Of a stretch of 64,000 bases of DNA, positions 37,075-44,965 are shown piece by piece. The position numbers were made by a program, and so were the translations under genes. This stretch comes from Streptomyces sp. NBC_00554 (lineage in GTDB: Bacteria > Actinomycetota > Actinomycetes > Streptomycetales > Streptomycetaceae), in NCBI RefSeq assembly GCF_041431135.1, contig NZ_CP107799.1, positions 558,001-622,000 on the forward strand. The letters run 5' to 3'. Within the stretch, counting starts at the first letter, position 1. Each line of letters opens with the position of its first letter. Under the pieces are notes generated by a model. The model worked only from the letters and a program-made list of their open reading frames with translations, had not been told where the DNA came from and ran no database searches.

Positions 37075-37256
37075 ACCACCAGCGCGTGCCGGCCAACGGC
37101 GACGGCCTGCCGGGCGCCGCACTGCGCGTCGGTGGACGCGCCTGTGAACCACGCCCTGGCCGCCGGCGAGAACAGCGCCGGCGCATCCTCGCTCACCACG
37201 CCCCCGTCCTCGCCTGCCCCACCGACGGGTTCCGGCCCGCTGATCCGCCGGTTCAC
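37075..37256 (-). pseudogene. Remnant of the N-terminus of an Lhr-type DEAD/DEAH helicase
   Basis: The minus frame starting at 37256 contains ALFSPAARAWFTGAS, then ARQAVAVGRHALVVA. This is the diagnostic start of Lhr helicases (FSPATRxWFxGAF...PTxAQxGAWxAIxxGxxxLVVAPTGSGKT). The part with PT-AQ is partly deleted, and the match ends just before Walker A; the following residues, PRRTVRGRPADD, are unrelated. The rest of the roughly 1500-residue helicase is gone. The remaining bases to 36916 show no gene that I can support. Confidence 0.6.
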
Positions 37257-38224
37257 CGGCGGAGCCGGGGCGCGAGGACCGTACGCACGACCTTGGCCAC
37301 GCCGCTCGCGGCAGATCCATCCTCTTCTTCGGGTTCCGGTTCCAGGACGCTCTGGATCTGCAGCAGCAGCTGGTTGGTCGACCGCCAGAGCGGGACGAAC
37401 ATGCCGGCCACCGGTCCGACGCCCTGGATCGGGCCGTCGGACAGCTCGGTGACCTTCTTGGCGAGCGTGACCGTTGTCGGGTCCCGCAGGATCACGTGCA
37501 CCTCATCGTCGACCAGCCGGATTTCCATCCTGCGTGCGGCGGCCTCCTCCGGGTTCGCGTCCGTGGTCGACTCCGGATCCAGTTCGTCGATCTTGGCGGC
37601 GACCGCCTCCGGGTCGACCCCGAGTTCGCGCAGAACCTTGGCGGCCATGCTGTTCTCCGTCCGCAGCATCGCCTCAAGCAGGTGATGGCTGCCGACCGGT
37701 GCGCCACCGGCCAGCGCGCTGGCGGCGGACACGGTGTCCTCGGTGGCGGATGTGCCGACCGGCCATGGGCCGACCGCGACGTCCTGCGATCCCTCCACTG
37801 ACGCCAGCACCGCGGCACGGATCTTGCTGATCGGACTGATCCGATCGGCAAGCACCTTGGCGCCGACGCCCTCACCTTCCCTGACCAGGGCGAGCAGGAT
37901 GTGTTCCGTACCGATGTAGGTGTGGTGCAGGTGCAGCGCCTCGCGCAGGGCGAGTTCCAGCGTCTTCTTCGCGCTCGGCGCGAACGGGATGTGGCCGCTC
38001 AGCTCCTGCGTGCCGGGCTCGACCAGCGCGGCGATGTCGACCTGCGCCGTCTCCTTGTCGTACCCGAGCCGGTGCAAAACCTTGGCCGCCATGCTGTCCG
38101 GCGCGTCGAGCAGCCCCAACAGGATGTGCTCCGTGCCGATGTAGTTGTGCTTGAGCAGCCTCGCCTCCTCCTGAGCCGTCACGACCACCTTGCGGGCTTC
38201 CACCGTGAACCTTTCAAAAGTCAT
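37253..38224 (-). CDS. Clp N-domain-only protein (ClpC N-terminal repeats without AAA+ module)
   Basis: 323 residues from ATG at 38224. The opening FERFTVEARKVVVTAQEEAR and NYIGTEHILLGLLDAPDS is the ClpC/ClpA N-domain repeat. It recurs with PSAKKTLELALREAL and TYIGTEHILLALVREGEG, and a third, degenerate copy contains GSHHLLEAMLRTENSMAAKV. No Walker motifs follow; instead there is an acidic linker and a helix LWRSTNQLLLQIQSVLE. Clp N-domains bind adaptors and substrates such as arginine-phosphorylated proteins, so this may be a decoy, adaptor or competitor for the ClpC protease. It is divergent from a small HTH protein and shares an inverted repeat with it. Confidence 0.85.
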   Translation of the reverse strand: MTFERFTVEARKVVVTAQEEARLLKHNYIGTEHILLGLLDAPDSMAAKVLHRLGYDKETAQVDIAALVEPGTQELSGHIPFAPSAKKTLELALREALHLHHTYIGTEHILLALVREGEGVGAKVLADRISPISKIRAAVLASVEGSQDVAVGPWPVGTSATEDTVSAASALAGGAPVGSHHLLEAMLRTENSMAAKVLRELGVDPEAVAAKIDELDPESTTDANPEEAAARRMEIRLVDDEVHVILRDPTTVTLAKKVTELSDGPIQGVGPVAGMFVPLWRSTNQLLLQIQSVLEPEPEEEDGSAASGVAKVVRTVLAPRLRR

Positions 38225-38230
38225 GGCTCC

Positions 38231-38269
38231 AGGGTCTCAACCCTGTCAATACACTGCTATTGATAGGGT
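38231..38269. promoter_or_regulatory. Operator-like inverted repeats between clp-N and HTH genes
   Basis: ACCCTGTCAATA at 38240-38251 pairs with TATTGATAGGGT at 38258-38269: 12-base arms, one mismatch, 6-base spacer. An overlapping AGGGT/ACCCT pair occupies 38231-38244. The block fills the 68-base gap between the two divergent start codons, so a bound protein would control both genes. Confidence 0.7.
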
Positions 38270-38292
38270 CACCGTGCTGAAGGGAGGGTGTG

Positions 38293-38652
38293 ATGGAGAC
38301 ACCGTCGGACTGGGAGGACCGGCTCACGCGCTGGCAGAACGAGCTGGAGCTGTTCGAGCGGCTGGACGAGACGCCCTGGGTCACGCTGGCCAGGGCGGAA
38401 GCCGAGACGGGGGTTTCCCGCTCGGCCCTGCGGTCCTGGTACCGCAATGGCGAGATCCAGTCCCGGCTGGCGGACGGCCCGAACGGGCCGCAGCGCCTGG
38501 TCCAGCTGGACGCGGTGATCGAGCGCGCCGCCGCGTCACCGCGCATTCAACGCAGGGCGGAACGGGAAGTCAGCCTGGAAGCCCAGGTCACCCTGCTACG
38601 GCACCGGGTCGACCAGCTTGAGCTGCGGCTGGCCGCACTGGAACGGAAGTGA
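38293..38652 (+). CDS. Small helix-turn-helix protein with C-terminal coiled coil (MerR-like)
   Basis: 119 residues from ATG at 38293, preceded by AGGGAGGG. The central TLARAEAETGVSRSALRSWY with RNGEIQSR is a MerR/excisionase-like winged helix. The C-terminal VSLEAQVTLLRHRVDQLELR has heptad-like leucines and should form a dimer. No ligand-binding domain is present. Its own promoter region carries a strong inverted repeat shared with the Clp-N gene, so it is the natural candidate regulator of that gene and of itself. Confidence 0.75.
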   Translation: METPSDWEDRLTRWQNELELFERLDETPWVTLARAEAETGVSRSALRSWYRNGEIQSRLADGPNGPQRLVQLDAVIERAAASPRIQRRAEREVSLEAQVTLLRHRVDQLELRLAALERK

Positions 38653-38676
38653 CCGGCACGAGCAGCAGCGTGCCGG
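38653..38676. terminator. Hairpin between HTH and DeoR-type genes
   Basis: CCGGCACG pairs perfectly with CGTGCCGG around an 8-base loop, directly after the HTH stop codon. It separates the plus-strand HTH gene from the convergent DeoR-type gene. Confidence 0.55.
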
Positions 38677-38721
38677 CAGCGCCCGCGGGGCACGATCACC
38701 TCGCCCTTCGGGACGGTCTTG

Positions 38722-39483
38722 TCATACGGCCTTGACGACGGTGCCGGTGCCTTCGAGCGCGGCGACCTCGTCGGCGGGTGCCGTGGCATCGGTGACGAGG
38801 GTGTGCAGGAGCGTGGCGGGGCCGACGTAGGCGTAGGCGGTGTGGCCGAGCTTGCTGCCGTCCGCGGCGACGATGATGCGGCGTGTGGAGGCGATGCCGG
38901 CCTTCTTCACGGCCGCGTCATCGAGGTCGTAGGCGGTCAGGCCGTCGGCTGCGCTCAGACCGCAGCAGCCCATGACGGCGGTGTCGAAGCGCAGTGCCGC
39001 CAGGGACGCGAGGGTGAGGGGGCCGGTGAGGGCTCCCTCGGCGGCCCGAGGCTGCCCGCCTGGAACCATCAGCGTGGCCGGGCCCGGGCCCTCGCCGAAT
39101 ACATGGATGGCCTGCAATGACAGGGGCATCACCGTGACCGGCCGCCGGCGCAGCAGGTGGGCGACCTCCAGGCATGTGGTGCCGCTGTCGAGGAGGACGG
39201 TCTCACCGTCGGCGATGAGCGAGGACACCTCCGCCGCGATGCGGCGCTTGGCGTCGACGGCCTCGTGAGCACGCAGCACGAAGGGCGGCTCCTCGCCCCT
39301 GAGCAGCAGGGTGCGCGCCCCGCCACGGACACGCTCGAGGACGCCTTGCGCCGCCAGCGTGTCGAGGTCGCGCCGGATGGTCATCTCGGAGGCGCCGGTC
39401 AGTTCGGCGAGTTCCTGGACCGTGATCCTTCCCGACTCCCTGACGGCCTGCGCGATCATCCCGTGCCGGTCTGCGTTGCTCAT
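38722..39483 (-). CDS. DeoR/GlpR family transcriptional regulator
   Basis: 253 residues from the ATG at 39483; a GTG at 39501 is possible. The DeoR-type HTH is complete: ITVQELAELTGASEMTIRRD and LDTLAAQGVLERVRGGA. The sugar-phosphate-sensing domain follows, with LLDSGTTCLEVAHLL, MVPGGQPRAAEGAL and IVAADGSKLGH. Such proteins repress sugar-uptake or catabolic genes until a phosphorylated sugar binds. It is divergent from an MFS transporter followed by a HAD phosphatase, with a spaced inverted repeat in the gap, so it probably controls that pair. Confidence 0.9.
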   Translation of the reverse strand: MSNADRHGMIAQAVRESGRITVQELAELTGASEMTIRRDLDTLAAQGVLERVRGGARTLLLRGEEPPFVLRAHEAVDAKRRIAAEVSSLIADGETVLLDSGTTCLEVAHLLRRRPVTVMPLSLQAIHVFGEGPGPATLMVPGGQPRAAEGALTGPLTLASLAALRFDTAVMGCCGLSAADGLTAYDLDDAAVKKAGIASTRRIIVAADGSKLGHTAYAYVGPATLLHTLVTDATAPADEVAALEGTGTVVKAV

Positions 39484-39505
39484 ACCGCGATTGAACACCA
39501 CACGA

Positions 39506-39560
39506 AACGAACATTCAATGTGTGCGAAGTGACAGTATTCAACCGCCCAGGATGTTCGTT
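39506..39560. promoter_or_regulatory. Spaced inverted repeat in the DeoR/MFS divergent promoter
   Basis: AACGAACAT at 39506-39514 is repeated perfectly inverted as ATGTTCGTT at 39552-39560, 37 bases apart. ATTCAA-type words lie between them. The span suits a tetrameric DeoR repressor that loops or covers both promoters. Confidence 0.55.
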
Positions 39561-39572
39561 ACGGTGGCTGTC

Positions 39573-40775
39573 ATGAATGATTCGCTTCGAGCCGCCCGAG
39601 CAGCGACCTTTGTCTACTTCACCCTCTGCGGCACTCTGATGGGCACCTGGGTGGTGAACATCCCCGCTGTCGAGGAGCGCGTGGGCATCAGTCACGCGAC
39701 GCTCGGGGGACTGCTGGTGCTCCTTGGACTGGGGGCCTTCATCGGTATGCAGGTGGCCGGGCGTCTCACCGACGGTCTCGGGGCGCGCATAGTCGTCCCC
39801 GCCACCGGCGTGCTGTCCAGCGTGGCCCTGGTGCTGCCCGGTCTTCCCCGGGAGCCGTGGACGCTGGCAGGTGCCCTGCTGGTCTTCGGATTCTGCAACG
39901 GCTGCCTGGACGTGAGCATGAACGCCCACGCCGTGCACGTGGAGAAGGCGTACGGCCGGCCCGTCATGTCGGCCTTCCACGCCACGTTCTCGGTCGGCGG
40001 TGTCCTCGCCGCGCTGGTCGGAGCGGCTACGGCGAGCGCCGGACTGAGCCCCGCCATAGGTATGAGCGCCATGGGAGCCCTGGGCATCGTGATCGCCCTG
40101 GTGTCGGCACGCGCCCTGCTGCCGGCCGCACCCGCCGCTGTCGACACCAATTCCGAGCGGGAGGCCGAGCAAGCCCCGGCCGCCAAGCGCAGCAGCACCA
40201 GCAGGCGCATCTGGATGCTCGCCACCCTGGCGCTGATGGTCATGCTGTGCGAGGGAGCCGCCAACGACTGGAGCGCGCTGCACCTGAAGGACGTCCTCGG
40301 CGCACCCGCGAGCACTGCCGCCTTCGCGTACGGCACCTTCGCGGCGACCATGACCATCGGCCGGCTGCTCGCCGACCGCCTCGTCGCCCGGTTCGGGTCC
40401 ATGGCGATCCTGCGCTACGGCGCGGCGACCGCTGCCGTCGGCATCACGATCGTGACCGTCTCCCCCTGGATCTGGGCCGCGTTCGCGGGGTGGGCGCTGT
40501 TCGGTCTGGGGCTGTCGGGCTGTGTCCCGCAGTTGTTCAGCGCGGCCGGGCATGCCGACCCCTCCGCCGCGGGCGCCAATGTCTCCCGCGTCGCCGGGCT
40601 CGGCTACGTCGGCATGCTCGCCGGCCCCGCTGTCATCGGCTGGCTGACCCACCTCGTCGCCCTCAACCACGCCTTCGTACTGCTGATCCTGCTGTGTGCG
40701 ATCACCGCTGTGGCCGCCCGGATCCTGCGCACCGGATCCGACCGCACGCTCGAGATGGCACACGGCAGCCACTGA
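39573..40775 (+). CDS. MFS transporter (YbjJ/FucP-like)
   Basis: 400 residues from ATG at 39573. Twelve hydrophobic segments are visible, with a central charged loop (EREAEQAPAAKRSSTSRR). The N-terminal GTWVVNIPAVEERVGIS and GFCNGCLDVSMNAHAVHVEK resemble the YbjJ/FucP-like sugar-proton symporter branch of the superfamily. The substrate is unknown. Divergence from a DeoR regulator, and a HAD phosphatase gene downstream, suggest a carbohydrate or its derivative. Confidence 0.85.
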   Translation: MNDSLRAARAATFVYFTLCGTLMGTWVVNIPAVEERVGISHATLGGLLVLLGLGAFIGMQVAGRLTDGLGARIVVPATGVLSSVALVLPGLPREPWTLAGALLVFGFCNGCLDVSMNAHAVHVEKAYGRPVMSAFHATFSVGGVLAALVGAATASAGLSPAIGMSAMGALGIVIALVSARALLPAAPAAVDTNSEREAEQAPAAKRSSTSRRIWMLATLALMVMLCEGAANDWSALHLKDVLGAPASTAAFAYGTFAATMTIGRLLADRLVARFGSMAILRYGAATAAVGITIVTVSPWIWAAFAGWALFGLGLSGCVPQLFSAAGHADPSAAGANVSRVAGLGYVGMLAGPAVIGWLTHLVALNHAFVLLILLCAITAVAARILRTGSDRTLEMAHGSH

Positions 40776-40777
40776 GC

Positions 40778-40813
40778 GCCTGTGCGGCACGGCTCACTCC
40801 GTGCCGCACAGGC
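40778..40813 (+). terminator. Intrinsic terminator/attenuator between MFS and HAD genes
   Basis: A 15-bp perfect stem, GCCTGTGCGGCACGG with its complement, has a 6-base loop (CTCACT) and begins 3 bases after the MFS stop. The HAD gene starts 45 bases later in the same direction, so the hairpin may end the transcript or lower expression of the second gene. Confidence 0.75.
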
Positions 40814-40857
40814 TTCCCCTCCCGCCCCGGCCGCCAGAACCCGGAGGAACCCTCACC

Positions 40858-41478
40858 ATGTCCAGCGACCGACGCATCGTGCTGTTCGACCTCTTCGGGG
40901 TCATCGCCCGCCACCAACGCCCGGGCGCCCTGGAGAAGATGGCCGCCCGCTGCCACGCACCCACCGAAGCCTTCACCACGGCGTACTGGGCCTGCCGCCC
41001 GCCGTACGACGCCGGCAGGCAGTCCGCGTCCGAGTACTGGACCGCCGTACTGCGATGGCTGTCCCGGCCCGTCGACGCCAACACGATCGAGGAACTGCGC
41101 CTCACCGACATCGACAGTTGGTCACGCGTCGACGGCCGGATGGTCGCCTACGCACAGTCCCTCCGCCGCGTCGCCGAGGTCGCCCTGCTGTCCAACATCC
41201 CCTCGGACCACGCGGACGCCTTCCTCGCCGCGCAGCCCTGGCTGCACAATCTGGACCACATCGCCTTCTCCGGGAAGATCAAAGCGGCGAAGCCGGACCC
41301 GGCAGCCTTCCATCACTGCGTCGTCGCCATGCGGGCCGCCCCGACCGACTTCCTCTTCGTCGACGACCGCGAGGAGAACGTCCGCGCCGCGCAGGCCACC
41401 GGTATGAACGGGCACGTCTTCACCGACCGCGACGAGCTGGCAGCCGTCATCGACACCTGGTTGCCGACAGGCCGCTGA
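40858..41478 (+). CDS. HAD family hydrolase
   Basis: 206 residues from ATG at 40858, behind GGAGGAACC. Haloacid-dehalogenase motifs: I, VLFDLFGVI, with the nucleophile aspartate followed by L-F-G; II, ALLSNIPSD; III, the lysine in FSGKIKAAKPD; and IV, FLFVDDREENV. The helical cap between motifs I and II fits subclass I, typical of small-molecule phosphatases. It follows the MFS gene after a hairpin and may dephosphorylate the sugar product that the DeoR regulator senses. Confidence 0.85.
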   Translation: MSSDRRIVLFDLFGVIARHQRPGALEKMAARCHAPTEAFTTAYWACRPPYDAGRQSASEYWTAVLRWLSRPVDANTIEELRLTDIDSWSRVDGRMVAYAQSLRRVAEVALLSNIPSDHADAFLAAQPWLHNLDHIAFSGKIKAAKPDPAAFHHCVVAMRAAPTDFLFVDDREENVRAAQATGMNGHVFTDRDELAAVIDTWLPTGR

Positions 41479-41590
41479 AGCCGAGGTCGCGGCCCGCCGG
41501 GCGTTGCAGCGGCGACCCTCCCGTTCATGAGTTGCCTGCACACCTCTTGAGGCCCAACAGTCGCTCCTCATAGGATCGTTGAGATCTGAA

Positions 41591-41602
41591 TGAAACGTTT
41601 CA
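41591..41602. promoter_or_regulatory. LacI-type operator upstream of the rhamnosidase
   Basis: TGAAACGTTTCA is a perfect 12-bp palindrome with the central CG typical of LacI/GalR-family operators. It lies 18 bases upstream of the start codon, where a repressor would block transcription. No LacI gene is present in the window. Confidence 0.7.
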
Positions 41603-41620
41603 ATCACTGAGGGGCGACAC

Positions 41621-44600
41621 ATGGCCAAGGGTTGGAACCGCCGCGTCTTCCTGCGCGGCTCCGTCGCCGGAGCAGGCACCTCCATCGCGCTCGGGTCCGG
41701 CGGCGGCACCGCGTCCGCGTCGCCGGAGGCAGGCGCCGGCGTCCCGCTCGAGGACGGGCTGCGCATAGCGCGTACGACCGTCGAGTACGCCGACACGCTT
41801 CTCGGCACCGAGGTCGAACACCCCCGACTCACCTGGGAGTTGACCGCCCGCGGACGAGGCGCCCGGCAGTCCGCGTACCGGGTGAGAGTGGCGCTCACCG
41901 AGAAGGACCTGGTCCGGGGGCGACACCTGGTCTGGGACTCGGGCCGGGTCGAGTCGGACCGAACTGTCGGCATCGTCTACGCGGGTCCCGCGCTGCGGCC
42001 CCGTACCCGCTACCACTGGCAGGTCAGGGTCTGGGACAGCGAGGGCCGCCCGTCCGCGTGGAGTGCGCCGCGCTGGTGGGAGACAACGTTGCCAAAGGAC
42101 GCGTGGGAGGGGTTCTGGATCGGTGCCGCAGCCGCGCCCGAGCCGCCGGGCTTCGAGGGGGCGTCCTGGATCTGGTCGCCCGGCTCGACCGCCAACTCGG
42201 CTCCCGCCGGGCCCCGTTGGTTCCGAGGGGCGGTCACCCTCCCCGCGGGCGCGGAGATCCGCAAGGCGACCCTGGTGGCCACGGCCGACGACGACTTCAC
42301 CCTGTACCTCGACGGGCAGCAGGTGCTGCACCAGCCCGAGCAGACTGACGCCTGGCGCACCGGACATCTCGCCGATGTCACCGAGCAGGTGCGCGGGGCG
42401 ATCGGCGGCCGGATCGTGGTCGCCGCACTGGCGACCAACCGCGGCAGCGCGTCCGTCAATCCGGGCGGGCTCCTCGTGCGTCTGATCGTCGAGACCGCCT
42501 CCGGCGGCACGGTCGAGCTGGTCACGGGAGCGGGATGGCGTTCCGCCGAGAGTGAGCAACAGGGCTGGCAGCAGCCCGACTTCGAGGACGCCGACTGGCT
42601 CGATGCGGTCGTGCTCGCGCCCTACGGGCAGGGTCCCTGGGGCGGCGGAGTGTCGATCGCGGTGCCCGAGCAGCCCGCTCCCCTGCTGCGGCGCGAGTTC
42701 ACCGTCCCGCGGGAGGTGGTGCGCGCCCGGCTCCACATCAGCGGGCTCGCGTACTACGACGCCGAGATCAACGGTGTACGCATCGGGCGGCAGGTGCTCG
42801 ATCCAGGTTTCACGGACTACGACGAGACGGTGCTGTACGCGGTGCACGACGTGACGGACCGGGTCCGGCGGGGCGTGAACGCGATCGGGGTGACGCTCGG
42901 TCGCGGCTTCTTCGGCATGACCACACCCAATGTGTGGAACTGGCACCAACCGCCCTGGCACGACGAACCGCGCCTGCTGGCCCAGTTGGAGGTCGACCAT
43001 CCGGACGGCTCACGCACCCTCGTCGCGACGGACGGGCAATGGCGGATCACCGAGGGGCCGACCCGCTCCAACTCCTTGTACGCCGGGGAGAGTTACGACG
43101 CACGCAAGGCACCCGCGGGCTGGACGCGCCCCGGGTTCGACGACCGCGGCTGGCAGGAGGCACAGCGGCAGGCCGCGCCGCGGGGGACCCTGCGCGCCCA
43201 GGCGCACGATCCGATCGAGGTCATCGAGACCGTACGCCCGGTCGCCATCAGCGAGTTGAGCGAGGGTGTGTACGTCGTCGACATGGGCCGGACCCTGGCC
43301 GGCTGGTCGAGGCTGACCGTGCGGGCCGAGGCCGGGACCACGGTTCGCCTGATACACGGCGAGAAGCTGAAGTCCGACGGCAGCGTGTCCGCGGAGACCG
43401 GGCATGTGCCGGGCCGGTTCCAGACGGACGAGTACGTGTGCGCGGGCGGTGGTGCCGACGAGGTGTGGGAGCCCAAGTTCTCGTACAAGGGCTTCCGTTA
43501 TGTGCAGATCAGTGGACTGTCCGAGAAGCCCGACCCCTCCCAGGTGCTGGGCCGCGTCGTGCATACGCGGGTGGCGGCGACAAGCGCGTTCGCCTGTTCC
43601 GAGCCGTTCTACGAGCAGTTGGAGCGGGCGATGCGGCGCACCCTCCTCAACAATCTGCACGGCATCCCGACGGACACGCCGATGTACGAGAAGAACGGCT
43701 GGACCGGTGACGCCCAGTTGGGTGCGCCCGTCATGGCGTACGCGTTCGGGGTGCACCGCTTCCTGTCGAAGTGGCTCGGCGACCTGAGGGACAGTCAGAA
43801 CACCGATGGGCAGCTGCCGGTGATCGTGCCGAGCGGCGGCTGGGGCTACGGCGACCTCGGCCCGTCCCCCGAGTGGACGACCGTATACCCCTTCCTCGTA
43901 CGCGAGATGTACCGCGTGTACGGCGACGAGCGGCTGGCCCGGGACCACTGGGCGCCGCTCACCCGCTACCTGGACTGGGAGATCTCACGTCTCAGGGACG
44001 GGCTCGCGGTGACCGCTCTCGGCGACTATCTGCCGCCGGGCTACGGCGGCAACCCGCCGGAGGACACCCGGCTGACAGCGACCGCGTATCTGCATCGCGC
44101 ACTGACCGGGACGGCGGAACTCGCCGACCTCCTGGACGACAGCGAGATCGCGACGCGCTACCGCGAGGTCGCGGGCGGCCTCAAGGAGGCGTTCAACGCG
44201 GCGTTCCTCGGCCCTGACGGGCACTACCGCACCGCGAAGGACCCCGATTACCGCCAGACGAACAACTGCGTTCCGCTCGCCTTCGGACTGGTCCCGCCGG
44301 GCGCACGCGCGAGCGTCGTCGACTCGCTCCTCGCCGATATCGCCCAGCGCGGCAACCATCTCAACACCGGGGCGCTGGGCACGAGCGTGCTGCTGCGCGA
44401 ACTGTCCGCGCAGGGGCACCCCGAAGTGGCGCACGCGATCGCCACCCAGCGCTCGTACCCGAGTTGGGGGTACTGGTTCGACCACGGCGCCGACACCATG
44501 TGGGAGATGTGGCCCCTCGACTCCCGCTCCCGGGACCACTACTTCCAGGGCACCGTCGTGCAGTGGCTCTACGAGAGCGTGGCAGGGCTGCGTCCCGGCG

Positions 44601-44899
44601 ACGCGGGCTACCGCACCTTCACGGTCCGTCCGGACGGCCGCACGGGCGTGAACTGGGCCCGCACGTCGGTGCACACGGTGCGCGGGGAGGCGGCAGCCGC
44701 GTGGTCCCTCGTCGACGGGACGACCCGGCTGTCGGTACGGGTGCCGGTCGGGGCGACGGCCGAGGTGCATGTACCGGCGGCCGCCCGCTCGGCCGTGACG
44801 GCTCCGGGCGGGGCGGTGTTTCTCCGTTCGGACCGGGGATTCATCGTGTACCAAGTGCCGCATGGGGGCTGGGAGTTCGTGGCGCGGGCCGACGGGTAG
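41621..44899 (+). CDS. Secreted GH78 alpha-L-rhamnosidase
   Basis: 1092 residues from ATG at 41621. It opens with a twin-arginine signal (NRRVFLRGSVAGAG), so it is folded before export. Then come an N-terminal Ig-like domain (YRVRVAL, RTRYHWQVRVWDSEGRPSAW), carbohydrate-binding beta-sandwich regions, and the (alpha/alpha)6 catalytic barrel with TPMYEKNGWTGDAQ, where Glu690 is the likely general acid, and WGYWFDHGADTMWEMW. It removes terminal alpha-L-rhamnose from plant glycosides, pectin or rhamnolipids. The LacI-type palindrome suggests induction by the released sugar. Confidence 0.92.
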   Translation: MAKGWNRRVFLRGSVAGAGTSIALGSGGGTASASPEAGAGVPLEDGLRIARTTVEYADTLLGTEVEHPRLTWELTARGRGARQSAYRVRVALTEKDLVRGRHLVWDSGRVESDRTVGIVYAGPALRPRTRYHWQVRVWDSEGRPSAWSAPRWWETTLPKDAWEGFWIGAAAAPEPPGFEGASWIWSPGSTANSAPAGPRWFRGAVTLPAGAEIRKATLVATADDDFTLYLDGQQVLHQPEQTDAWRTGHLADVTEQVRGAIGGRIVVAALATNRGSASVNPGGLLVRLIVETASGGTVELVTGAGWRSAESEQQGWQQPDFEDADWLDAVVLAPYGQGPWGGGVSIAVPEQPAPLLRREFTVPREVVRARLHISGLAYYDAEINGVRIGRQVLDPGFTDYDETVLYAVHDVTDRVRRGVNAIGVTLGRGFFGMTTPNVWNWHQPPWHDEPRLLAQLEVDHPDGSRTLVATDGQWRITEGPTRSNSLYAGESYDARKAPAGWTRPGFDDRGWQEAQRQAAPRGTLRAQAHDPIEVIETVRPVAISELSEGVYVVDMGRTLAGWSRLTVRAEAGTTVRLIHGEKLKSDGSVSAETGHVPGRFQTDEYVCAGGGADEVWEPKFSYKGFRYVQISGLSEKPDPSQVLGRVVHTRVAATSAFACSEPFYEQLERAMRRTLLNNLHGIPTDTPMYEKNGWTGDAQLGAPVMAYAFGVHRFLSKWLGDLRDSQNTDGQLPVIVPSGGWGYGDLGPSPEWTTVYPFLVREMYRVYGDERLARDHWAPLTRYLDWEISRLRDGLAVTALGDYLPPGYGGNPPEDTRLTATAYLHRALTGTAELADLLDDSEIATRYREVAGGLKEAFNAAFLGPDGHYRTAKDPDYRQTNNCVPLAFGLVPPGARASVVDSLLADIAQRGNHLNTGALGTSVLLRELSAQGHPEVAHAIATQRSYPSWGYWFDHGADTMWEMWPLDSRSRDHYFQGTVVQWLYESVAGLRPGDAGYRTFTVRPDGRTGVNWARTSVHTVRGEAAAAWSLVDGTTRLSVRVPVGATAEVHVPAAARSAVTAPGGAVFLRSDRGFIVYQVPHGGWEFVARADG

Positions 44900-44965
44900 A
44901 GCATGGTCGGGCGGTCGCCCCTGCTGCCGTGTCCGGCGCTGACGGAGCACCGTCATAATGTTCGG

